Source: Rhizobium esperanzae (lineage in GTDB: Bacteria > Pseudomonadota > Alphaproteobacteria > Rhizobiales > Rhizobiaceae). From it: 64,000 nucleotides of DNA. A program made the translations under genes and the position numbers. Position 1 is the first letter of the stretch. Each line of letters starts with the position of its first letter. Below are positions 18,131 to 26,088 of this stretch, piece after piece. Where the stretch lies: assembly GCF_014197615.1 (NCBI RefSeq), contig NZ_JACIFY010000005.1:186001-250000 (forward strand). The letters are read 5' to 3'. Under the pieces are notes generated by a model. That model was not told where the DNA came from. It was given only the letters and a program-made list of their open reading frames with translations, and ran no database searches.

Positions 18131-19090
18131 ATGACTGTTGCAGATACACAGCCGCACATGCAGAGCACGCAGGAGATCGGCACCGCCTGGGACCGGATGG
18201 TCGCCAAGCGCCGCTTTTATACCGTGCTTGGCCTCGTCATCCTCGTTGCGGCTTTCGTCAGTTCCGTCCGCTTCGCCGATGAGAGCAATGCCGGCCATTT
18301 CTTCGAGCGCCTGCCGCATCTTTTCGATTTCCTCAGCTGGCTCATTCCCAAGGACTGGAACGATGTCTGGCGCGCGCTGTTCGACATAACGAGCGTCAAC
18401 GACAGAGGCGGCGAGGAATTCAATTTCGACAAGGGCCGTATCTACGTCTGGGGCGCCTTCTACATTCCCGAATATTTCGAGCTGATGATCGTCACGATCA
18501 ACGTGGCGCTGATCTCGACCATCGCAGCCTTCGTCTTTGCCGTTCCCTTGAGTTTCTTTGCCGCCCGCAACCTGACGAGTTCATGGCCGCTGCGCATCTT
18601 CACCAAGCGCCTGATGGAATTCCTGCGCGCCTTTCCCGAGATCGTCATTGCCGGCCTGTTTTCGGCGATCCTGTCGATCGGACCGGTCGCCGCCATCATT
18701 GCCATCACCCTGCATACGATCGGCGCGCTCGGTAAACTTTTCTACGAAGTGGCCGAGAATATCGACATGAAGCCGCATGAGGGCATGAAGGCCGTCGGCG
18801 CCAACTGGTGGGAACGCGTGCGTTTCGCCGCCCTGCCGCAGGTGCTGCCGAATTTCACCTCCTATGCGCTCCTACGCCTGGAGATCAACGTGCGCGCCTC
18901 GACGATCATTGGCGCGGTCGGCGGCGGCGGCATCGGCGAGGAGCTGAAGCTTTCGATCTCGCGCGGCTTCGGCGCCAAGACGATGGCGCTCGTTCTGCTG
19001 CTGTTCGTGACGATCGTTGCCGTCGACCAGTTCTCCGCATGGCTGCGCCGCCGGCTCGTCGGCGATCACGCCTTCCTCCTGCAACATTGA
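18131..19090 (+). CDS. phnE: Phosphonate ABC transporter permease PhnE (first copy)
   Basis: Inner-membrane permease, 319 residues. A membrane segment lies near residues 33-52, and the transport core begins at about residue 120 (FELMIVTINVALISTIAAFVFAVPLSFFAARN). The EAA-type loop is KPHEGMKAVGANWWERVRFAALPQVLP at about residues 216-242, and the INVRASTIIGAVGGGGIGEEL motif follows. It pairs with the second permease encoded 7 bp downstream, presumably as a heterodimer energised by PhnC. Confidence 0.92.
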   Translation: MTVADTQPHMQSTQEIGTAWDRMVAKRRFYTVLGLVILVAAFVSSVRFADESNAGHFFERLPHLFDFLSWLIPKDWNDVWRALFDITSVNDRGGEEFNFDKGRIYVWGAFYIPEYFELMIVTINVALISTIAAFVFAVPLSFFAARNLTSSWPLRIFTKRLMEFLRAFPEIVIAGLFSAILSIGPVAAIIAITLHTIGALGKLFYEVAENIDMKPHEGMKAVGANWWERVRFAALPQVLPNFTSYALLRLEINVRASTIIGAVGGGGIGEELKLSISRGFGAKTMALVLLLFVTIVAVDQFSAWLRRRLVGDHAFLLQH

Positions 19091-19097
19091 GGCCGCC

Positions 19098-20441
19098 ATG
19101 ACGGTGATCGACGCCAACCGCATGCACGAGATAGAGACGCGCTATCCGGAATATTTCCACCGATCGTTCCGCCAGCGTTTCGGCGGGCTGATGATCGTGA
19201 TCGCGACGCTGCTCTACAGCCTCTATGCCGTCTGGTTCTTCGACCTGCCGAAGCTCTTTGCCGAGGCCCATTGGGAGCGCGTCGGCATCTATCTCAGCCA
19301 ATGGATAAGTTACGACGTGCAGCCGGAATTCCGCATCGAGAACGACGGCTCGATCGAGGTGCGTTATCCCCGTTTCTCGCCGCTCGGCGACAATCCGCAT
19401 CCCGATTGGCTGGTCAACAATCCCGACGGCAGCATCAGTGTTTCGGTCAGCGGTGCCAGCCGCACGGTCACCGTCTCGAAGAACGAGACGATCGTCACCG
19501 CCAATGGCATCAGCGTGCCCGTAGACGTTTCCAGCGGCGCGCCGAAGGTGGTCGGGCCGGTGCCCGCGTGGATGACTGTCTATGACGACAATGTGCTCGC
19601 CGATCTCGGCTTTGCCGGTGACGTCAGCATTTCCGTCGACCGGGTGAAGATCCGCAAGCGTTTCATCGGCTGGGCGAATTTCATCTTCGACACGCAATCC
19701 TCCTTCTTCGACAAGCCCGCAGGCGAGGTCGTCAGCCTCATCGTCTCCGGCCCGCGCATCAAGCCCGACCAGTCCAACCTGTCGCTTGCCTTGGACGATA
19801 TCTGGAACAACAGCGAGTGGCAGCACGGCGATGTCTGGACCAAGCTTTTCCAGACGATCGTCATGGCCTTCCTCGGAACGCTGCTCGGCTCGCTCGCTGC
19901 CTTTCCGCTCGCCTTCATGGCGGCGCGCAACATCACGCCGAACCGCTTCCTGAACCAGATCCTGAAGCGCTTCTTCGATTTCCTACGCTCGGTCGACATG
20001 CTGATCTGGGCGCTGTTCCTGACGCGCGCCTTCGGTCCCGGCCCGCTTGCCGGCAGCGGCGCGATCTTCCTCACCGAGACCGGCACGCTCGGCAAGCTCT
20101 ATTCCGAAGGGCTGGAGAATATCGACAACAAGCCGCGGGAAGGCATCCAATCGACCGGCGCCCAGACCGTGCTCGTCCATCGTTACGGCATTATGCCGCA
20201 GATCGTTCCCGTCATCGTCAGCCAGACGCTCTACCAGTGGGAATCGAACGTGCGCGGCGCGACCATCATCGGCGCCGTCGGCGCCGGCGGCATCGGCCTC
20301 AAACTCTGGGAGGCGATGCGCACCAATGCCAACTGGGAAAACGTTGCCTACATGGTCATCCTGATCCTGATCGTCGTCTTCCTTTTCGACGCCGCCTCGA
20401 ACGCGCTGCGCCACCGGCTGATGGGCACGAAGGCGCACTGA
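19098..20441 (+). CDS. phnE: Phosphonate ABC transporter permease PhnE (second copy, with large extra domain)
   Basis: Second permease, 447 residues, about 130 longer than the first. A membrane segment at residues 30-50 is followed by a hydrophilic, beta-rich stretch of roughly 180 residues (about 55-235, including SVSVSGASRTVTVSK). The permease core comes next, with the loop KPREGIQSTGAQTVLVHRYGIMPQIVP and SNVRGATIIGAVGAGGIG. The extra domain lies after the first membrane segment and would be periplasmic if topology follows the partner. The ATG at 19098 is 7 bp after the first permease stop, so the longer open frame is rejected. Confidence 0.9.
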   Translation: MTVIDANRMHEIETRYPEYFHRSFRQRFGGLMIVIATLLYSLYAVWFFDLPKLFAEAHWERVGIYLSQWISYDVQPEFRIENDGSIEVRYPRFSPLGDNPHPDWLVNNPDGSISVSVSGASRTVTVSKNETIVTANGISVPVDVSSGAPKVVGPVPAWMTVYDDNVLADLGFAGDVSISVDRVKIRKRFIGWANFIFDTQSSFFDKPAGEVVSLIVSGPRIKPDQSNLSLALDDIWNNSEWQHGDVWTKLFQTIVMAFLGTLLGSLAAFPLAFMAARNITPNRFLNQILKRFFDFLRSVDMLIWALFLTRAFGPGPLAGSGAIFLTETGTLGKLYSEGLENIDNKPREGIQSTGAQTVLVHRYGIMPQIVPVIVSQTLYQWESNVRGATIIGAVGAGGIGLKLWEAMRTNANWENVAYMVILILIVVFLFDAASNALRHRLMGTKAH

Positions 20442-20580
20442 CCCGCCGGTCGAAGGTGATGGCGGCTGCCGTCATCATCATTCTGTCACGGAAATCTTTT
20501 AGCCGGGAACCTGCTTGCGGTTCACCGCCAAATCACTGCACATTGCGCTCCCCGTTTCGACGATCCCCAGGATAAATGCC

Positions 20581-21276
20581 TTGCGCTACGCTCTCTATTT
20601 CTCGCCGCCGAAGGATGATCCCCTGACCGGCGCGGCTTCGCTCTGGCTCGGCCGCGATGCCTTTGCCGGCGAAACCTATCCGGCGCCGGAGCATGAGACC
20701 CTCGGTGCGGCAGAGCAGTTCGAGCTGACCGCCGACCCGCGCCGCTACGGCTTTCACGCGACGATCAAGGCGCCGTTTTCGCTCGCCGCCTCTGTCACCG
20801 AGAAAGATCTCATGACCGTCGTCGAGGAGTTTGCCGCGCGCACGCACGCCTTCGAGATCCCTGAGCTGGTGCTCGGCCAGCTCGGCCGTTTTTTTGCCCT
20901 CGTTCCCGGTTCTCTTCATCAACCTCTTCAGGATTTCGCCGCGAAGGTGGTAAAGTCATTCGAACCGTTCCGCGCAGCGCTTTCTCCGGCCGATATGGCG
21001 CGGCGCAACCCGGAGAAGCTCAGCGACAGCCAGCGCTCCAATCTGCAGCGCTGGGGTTATCCTTACGTGATGGAGGATTTCGGCTTCCACATGACGCTCA
21101 CCGGCCAGGTGCCCGAGACACGCGCCGAGGTGATGAAAGCGATCCTGACCGAGCGTTTTGCCGATTTCACCGGCCGTCCGCTTGCGATTTCCGGCCTTGC
21201 CGTCTTCACCGAGGAGACGCGCGGCGCCCCGTTCAAAGTTCATTCCTGGCTGCCGCTTTCCGGCGCCAAAAGCTGA
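20581..21276 (+). CDS. DUF1045 phosphonate-operon protein, probable 2H phosphoesterase
   Basis: Protein of the DUF1045 family, found mainly in phn operons, 231 residues. Two H-x-T motifs are visible, FHATIKAP at about residue 60 and FHMTLTGQ at about 166, the hallmark of 2H phosphoesterases. The TTG at 20581 is chosen: CCAGGA lies 8 bp upstream and the protein then begins LRYALYFSPP as in relatives; an earlier TTG at 20515 has no such site. phnM starts 14 bp after the stop. There is no phnP in this locus, so this protein may open the ribosyl cyclic phosphate produced by PhnJ; that role is inferred. Confidence 0.82.
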   Translation: MRYALYFSPPKDDPLTGAASLWLGRDAFAGETYPAPEHETLGAAEQFELTADPRRYGFHATIKAPFSLAASVTEKDLMTVVEEFAARTHAFEIPELVLGQLGRFFALVPGSLHQPLQDFAAKVVKSFEPFRAALSPADMARRNPEKLSDSQRSNLQRWGYPYVMEDFGFHMTLTGQVPETRAEVMKAILTERFADFTGRPLAISGLAVFTEETRGAPFKVHSWLPLSGAKS

Positions 21277-21289
21277 AAGACCTGACGAG

Positions 21290-22429
21290 ATGAGCAAAGA
21301 GACCGTGTTTTCCAACGCCCGCATCGTTCTCGAGGATGACATCCTCGCAGGCTCGATCCTCATTCGCGACGGAAAGATTGCCGACATCTCCGAGGGCAAT
21401 TCGGTAGCCGGCGAAGATTTCGAAGGCGACTATGTCATTCCCGGCCTCGTCGAACTCCATACCGATCATCTCGAAGGCCATTACCAGCCGCGTCCCGGCA
21501 TTCGCTGGGACAAGATCGCCGCAGTCCAGGCGCATGACGCCCAGATCGTCACCTCAGGCATCACCACGGTGTTCGACTGCCTGCGCATGGGTGCGGACGA
21601 GGACGGCGGCTTCGAGCATGGCGAGATGCGCGACATGGCCGACGCCATTCAGTCGGCGGAGAAGGAAGGGCGGCTACGCGCCGAGCACCTGCTGCATCTG
21701 CGCTGCGAGGTCTCGGCCGACAATGTGCTCGAACATTTCGCCGATTTCGAACACGACCGGCATGTCCGGCTCGTCTCGCTGATGGATCATGCGCCCGGCC
21801 AGCGTCAGTTCCAGACAATGGACCAATATATCTTCTACTACCAGAAGAAGCGAGGCCTGAGCGACGAGGCTTTCGCCCGTTTCGTCGCCAAGCGCCAGGC
21901 GGAATCGGCGCGCAATTCGACGCCGCACCGCAACGCCATCGCCAAGGTCTGCGCCGAGCGCGGCATTACCGTGGCAAGCCATGACGACGCGACGCTTTCC
22001 CATGTCGACGAGGCGATCGACAACGGCGTGCGGCTTGCCGAATTCCCGACCAGCTTCGACGCCGCCCGGGCTTCGCACGGACATGGCATGAGCGTGCTGA
22101 TGGGAGCGCCGAACATCGTGCGCGGCAAGTCTCACTCCGGCAATATCGCCGCCCGCGACCTCGCCGAGATGGGCGTGCTCGACGTGCTCTCCTCCGACTA
22201 CGTGCCGCTCAGCCTGCTGCATGCGCCCTTCATCCTGGCCGACGAGGTCGAAAGCATTACCCTTCCGAAGGCGATCGCCATGGTGACGTCGACGCCCGCC
22301 CGCACCGTCAGCCTCGACGATCGCGGCCGGATCGCCACCGGGCTGCGCGCCGATCTCGTTCGCGTCCACCGTTCGCATGGCGTGCCGGTGACACGCTCCG
22401 TCTGGCGCCAGGGACGCCGTGTCGCATGA
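21290..22429 (+). CDS. phnM: Alpha-D-ribose 1-methylphosphonate 5-triphosphate diphosphatase PhnM
   Basis: Amidohydrolase-fold enzyme that removes pyrophosphate from the ribosyl phosphonate triphosphate, giving the PhnJ substrate. The metal motif HTDHLEGH is at about residues 57-64. SHDDATLSH and DVLSSDYVPLSLLHAPF provide further ligands in the second half. The 379 residues match E. coli PhnM (378). The start at 21290 follows a weak site, but the protein then begins ETVFSNARIVLEDDIL as in the family. phnN overlaps the stop by 4 bp. Confidence 0.95.
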   Translation: MSKETVFSNARIVLEDDILAGSILIRDGKIADISEGNSVAGEDFEGDYVIPGLVELHTDHLEGHYQPRPGIRWDKIAAVQAHDAQIVTSGITTVFDCLRMGADEDGGFEHGEMRDMADAIQSAEKEGRLRAEHLLHLRCEVSADNVLEHFADFEHDRHVRLVSLMDHAPGQRQFQTMDQYIFYYQKKRGLSDEAFARFVAKRQAESARNSTPHRNAIAKVCAERGITVASHDDATLSHVDEAIDNGVRLAEFPTSFDAARASHGHGMSVLMGAPNIVRGKSHSGNIAARDLAEMGVLDVLSSDYVPLSLLHAPFILADEVESITLPKAIAMVTSTPARTVSLDDRGRIATGLRADLVRVHRSHGVPVTRSVWRQGRRVA

Positions 22430-23019
22430 CGCACGAACCTCATCCGGGCGCTGGCGCCGAGCGCGGAATCATGGTCGTCGTCGTCGGACCGAGCGGCGCC
22501 GGCAAGGACACGCTGATGAACCTCGCGGCCAAGCGTTTTTCCGGGCGTGACAATGTGCATTTCATCCGCCGCGTCATTACCCGCCACCGCGATGCCGGTG
22601 GCGAAAATCATCTTTCGGTCTCTCTCGAAGGGTTTGCGGCCATGGAGCAGTCCGGCTCCTTTGCGGTCTGGTGGGAAGCGCACGGCTTGAAATACGGCAT
22701 TCCGGCCGAAGTCTCCGTCGCCCTTTCCAAGGGGCATGTTGTCGTCGCCAATGGCTCGCGCTCCGCACTTCACCGCTTCCAGGCCGCCTTCCCGCGGCTG
22801 AAGGTCATCAACGTCACCGCCCGCCCCGAAGTGCTTGCCGGACGGCTGGAAGCGCGCGGGCGCGAGACGCATGAGGATATCATGGCCAGGCTCGCCCGCG
22901 GCCCGCTGACGGTGCGCGGCGACTATGACGTGACGGAACTCGACAATAGCGGTTCGCTCGAAGAGGCCGAGCAGAAGATGATCGCGATCCTCGACGGGCT
23001 GCTCGCCCAGGTGCGCTGA
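22426..23019 (+). CDS. phnN: Ribose 1,5-bisphosphate phosphokinase PhnN
   Basis: Kinase of the guanylate-kinase fold that turns ribose 1,5-bisphosphate into PRPP, the last step of phosphonate use. The P-loop GPSGAGKDT is at about residues 19-27, with FIRRVITRH (substrate loop) and the ARGRETHEDIMARLAR lid downstream. The 197 residues match the family. It overlaps phnM by 4 bp (ATGA) and is the last gene of the cassette. Confidence 0.94.
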   Translation: MTHEPHPGAGAERGIMVVVVGPSGAGKDTLMNLAAKRFSGRDNVHFIRRVITRHRDAGGENHLSVSLEGFAAMEQSGSFAVWWEAHGLKYGIPAEVSVALSKGHVVVANGSRSALHRFQAAFPRLKVINVTARPEVLAGRLEARGRETHEDIMARLARGPLTVRGDYDVTELDNSGSLEEAEQKMIAILDGLLAQVR

Positions 23020-23039
23020 CGACAATCGCGAGGAAGGGC

Positions 23040-23543
23040 ATGCGCGCCGTCGAAGTGGTCGGCTATGATCCATCCTGGCCGCGGCTCTTTGCCGAGATCA
23101 GCACCGAAGTCTCGATCCTGCTCGGCGACCTCGTGCTGTCCATCGATCATATCGGCAGTACGTCGGTTCCCGGCCTGTCCGCCAAGCCGAAGATCGACCT
23201 CGATATCGTCACGGTCTCCGACGACGTTCTGCCGACGGCGATCGATGCGATGCGCGCCGCCGATTTCGTCTTCCACGGCGATCGGGGAGAGAAACGCTGG
23301 GCCTTCACCCGGGATCACCAGGGTTACGGATTCAAGCTCTATCTCTGCGGACCCGATAACCGTGCGCACCGTGAGCGCATCCTGTTTCGCGACTATCTCC
23401 GGGAGCACCCGGAAAGAGCCCGGGCCTATGCCGAGCTGAAACGCCGCCTGGCTGTGGAGGCAGGCGGCGATTGGGATTTCTACACCGGCGGAAAGACCGG
23501 GTTCGTCAGCGAGACGGTGCGGCTGGCAAGCTTGAAGACATGA
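23040..23543 (+). CDS. GrpB/UPF0157 family nucleotidyltransferase-like protein
   Basis: A 167-residue member of the GrpB (UPF0157) family, which has a nucleotidyltransferase-like fold. The family core is IDHIGSTSVPGLSAKPKIDLDIVTV near residues 36-60, with the GS motif and the paired Asp. GYGFKLYLCGPDNRAHRERILFRDYL follows. The function of these proteins is not established; some act in coenzyme A salvage when fused to other domains. AGGAAGG lies close before the ATG. It starts 20 bp after phnN and could be cotranscribed, but nothing links it to phosphonate use. Confidence 0.85.
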   Translation: MRAVEVVGYDPSWPRLFAEISTEVSILLGDLVLSIDHIGSTSVPGLSAKPKIDLDIVTVSDDVLPTAIDAMRAADFVFHGDRGEKRWAFTRDHQGYGFKLYLCGPDNRAHRERILFRDYLREHPERARAYAELKRRLAVEAGGDWDFYTGGKTGFVSETVRLASLKT

Positions 23544-23545
23544 AT

Positions 23546-23566
23546 CGGAGTGCGCAACGCACTCCG
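23546..23566. terminator. Hairpin between convergent grpB-like gene and ftsK
   Basis: CGGAGTGCG and CGCACTCCG form a perfect 9-bp stem with a three-base loop (CAA). It lies in the 30 bp between the two convergent stop codons. No T-run follows on either strand. Confidence 0.55.
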
Positions 23567-23573
23567 TGCCCGA

Positions 23574-25931
23574 TCAATCGCCGTCGCCCCGCCCGGAGAC
23601 GATCTCGCGCTTGCCGACGTGGTTGGCCGGGCCGACGAGGCCTTCCTTCTCCATGCGTTCGACAAGCGAAGCGGCTCTGTTGTAACCGATGCCGAGGCGG
23701 CGCTGGATGTAGGAGGTCGAGCACTTCTTATCGCGCATGACGACCTTGACCGCCTGCTCGTAGAGTTCGTTGCCATCTTCCGAGGCCATGGCGCTCTTGT
23801 CGAAGACGGCGCCGGCTTCTTCCTCTTCCGCCTCTTCCTCTTCATCGGCCGTGACGGTGTCGAGATATTCGGGGCGCCCTTGCGTTTTCAGATGGGCAAC
23901 GACCTTTTCGACCTCGAGATCGGAAACGAAGGGACCGTGGACGCGGGAGATTCGCCCGCCGCCCTGCATGTGCAGCATGTCGCCCTGGCCGAGCAGCTGC
24001 TCGGCACCCTGTTCGCCAAGGATCGTGCGGCTGTCGATCTTCGAGGTCACCTGGAAGGAGATGCGGGTCGGGAAATTCGCCTTGATCGTGCCGGTGATGA
24101 CGTCGACCGAGGGGCGCTGCGTCGCCATGATCAGATGAATGCCGGCGGCACGCGCCATCTGGGCGAGGCGCTGGATCGCGCCTTCGATTTCCTTGCCGGC
24201 GACCATCATCAGGTCGGCCATCTCGTCGACGATGACGACGATGTAAGGCATCGGCGCAAGATCCAGTTCCTGGCTCTCCTCGATCGGCGCACCGGTCTGC
24301 CGGTCGAAGCCGACCTGGACCATGATGTGGATGGTCTCGCCCTTGTCGCGGGCCTCGCCGACGCGGCCATTGTAGCCGTCGATATTGCGCACACCGAGGC
24401 GCGACATCTTGCGGTAACGCTCCTCCATCTCGCGCACGGCCCATTTCAGCGCCATCACCGCCTTCTTCGGATCGGTGACGACCGGCGTCAGCAGATGCGG
24501 GATACCGTCATAGACGGAGAGTTCGAGCATCTTCGGATCGACCATGATCAGCCGGCACTGCTCCGGCGTCATGCGATAGAGCAGCGACAGGATCATCGTG
24601 TTGATGGCAACCGACTTGCCCGAGCCGGTGGTGCCGGCGACGAGCAGATGCGGCATCTTGGCAAGCTCGGCAATCACAGGCTCGCCGCCGATGGTCTTGC
24701 CGAGGCCGAGCGCCAGCTTATAGCCGCTCTTCTCGAAATCCTGACTCTCGATCATCTCGCGGAAATAGACGGTTTCCCGGGTGACATTCGGCAATTCGAT
24801 GCCGATGACGTTGCGGCCGGGAACGACGGCGACGCGGGCCGAGAGCGCCGACATCGAGCGGGCGATATCGTCGGCAAGGCCGATGACGCGCGACGATTTC
24901 ACGCCCGGCGCCGGCTCGAATTCATAAAGGGTGACGACCGGGCCGGGGCGGACATGGATGATCTCGCCCTTGATGCCGAAATCCTCCAGCACGCTTTCCA
25001 GCAGCCCGGCATTCTGCTCCAGCGTCTCCTGCGACATGATCTCGCCGAGGCGTTCCGGCGGTTCCTGCAGGAGGGCGCGCGGCGGGAATTCATAGCCTGA
25101 CGCGTCGATCCTTTCGGGCCGGGCGACGAGGCGCGGCGACGGCAGAACCGCGGCGACAGGCGGCGTGCGCTGCGGCGGCGGCGAGAGCTCGGGAGCGGGC
25201 ACAATCTGCGGGGTTGGCGCGATCGGAGGCACCTGTATCGCCTGAGGTGCCGGCGCGACTGGGGCCTCGACGGGAACGCGCCTGGGTTTTTCCAGAGAAG
25301 GGGCGACTGGAGGACGTATGGCGACCTTTGCCGAGACCGCCGGTGGCGGAGCCGAGCGGGAGGCGACCGGAGCGGGAGCCGGCCGGCCGGGGCGCCATTC
25401 CATAATGCGGAACAGCGATGTGATCGATTCGGGCGCAGCCTCGGCCTTCGGCAGCGAGATGAGGGACGGCGCGCGAACCGGCTCGGCCTCTTCGAAGGCC
25501 ATGACTTCCCAGAAGGCGAAGTCCGAAATGGAGGAAAGCTCGGCGGTGGCGCGGAAGGCCGGCACTACGGCCTCTTCAGCCAGGGGGGGCGGCTGCAGTT
25601 CGACCATGTCGGGTGCTGCGGGAATTTCGTCCGGCTCCGGCAGATAGATATCGAAGGGCACGTCGACCGCAACCGGCTCGATCCGTATCGCCTGCTGTCC
25701 AAGCTGCGAATCATCGCGAACGGGCTCATTCGGCTCGCGCCGTCTGCTGATCAGCGTCTCCGGCGTGCGGGTGAAACGGACGTTCGGCGCGAGGGAAAAA
25801 TTGCTCTGCCAGATCGGCGCCGCCGGCTTTTCTCTCGGAGTTTCATCCGGAAGCTCCGTTTCAATCCCGCTGGAAAAGTCACCGGCGTCCGTCAAATTGG
25901 TTCTGGGAAAACGCATGCGTCCGCTACTCAC
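23574..25931 (-). CDS. ftsK: FtsK/SpoIIIE-family DNA translocase without membrane domain
   Basis: Hexameric DNA pump of the FtsK family. Residues about 1-300 are a Pro/Ala/Glu-rich low-complexity linker with no hydrophobic segment long enough to span a membrane. The alpha/beta motor follows: [23 protein letters not shown], Walker [11 protein letters not shown] (about residue 435) and Walker [10 protein letters not shown]. The C-terminal 65 residues are a winged-helix gamma domain ([25 protein letters not shown]) that reads KOPS sequences in known FtsK. The start is either the GTG at 25931 or the ATG at 25916; neither has a clear Shine-Dalgarno. It is probably a second, soluble FtsK paralogue, with a membrane-bound one elsewhere. 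Confidence 0.88.
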   Translation of the reverse strand: MSSGRMRFPRTNLTDAGDFSSGIETELPDETPREKPAAPIWQSNFSLAPNVRFTRTPETLISRRREPNEPVRDDSQLGQQAIRIEPVAVDVPFDIYLPEPDEIPAAPDMVELQPPPLAEEAVVPAFRATAELSSISDFAFWEVMAFEEAEPVRAPSLISLPKAEAAPESITSLFRIMEWRPGRPAPAPVASRSAPPPAVSAKVAIRPPVAPSLEKPRRVPVEAPVAPAPQAIQVPPIAPTPQIVPAPELSPPPQRTPPVAAVLPSPRLVARPERIDASGYEFPPRALLQEPPERLGEIMSQETLEQNAGLLESVLEDFGIKGEIIHVRPGPVVTLYEFEPAPGVKSSRVIGLADDIARSMSALSARVAVVPGRNVIGIELPNVTRETVYFREMIESQDFEKSGYKLALGLGKTIGGEPVIAELAKMPHLLVAGTTGSGKSVAINTMILSLLYRMTPEQCRLIMVDPKMLELSVYDGIPHLLTPVVTDPKKAVMALKWAVREMEERYRKMSRLGVRNIDGYNGRVGEARDKGETIHIMVQVGFDRQTGAPIEESQELDLAPMPYIVVIVDEMADLMMVAGKEIEGAIQRLAQMARAAGIHLIMATQRPSVDVITGTIKANFPTRISFQVTSKIDSRTILGEQGAEQLLGQGDMLHMQGGGRISRVHGPFVSDLEVEKVVAHLKTQGRPEYLDTVTADEEEEAEEEEAGAVFDKSAMASEDGNELYEQAVKVVMRDKKCSTSYIQRRLGIGYNRAASLVERMEKEGLVGPANHVGKREIVSGRGDGD

Positions 25932-26088
25932 TCATGCCTAACAAATTACGACCCTACCGGGATAGAAAAGGAAGGTTAATAAGTTCCTTCCTGCCGTATC
26001 GTTCCGAGACGGCTGCCGGACGTAAGTCGCTGCTATTTCAATGAGTTGTGTTCAGCGGAAAAATCTTTCTCATTTTTCGGGGAAGCCG

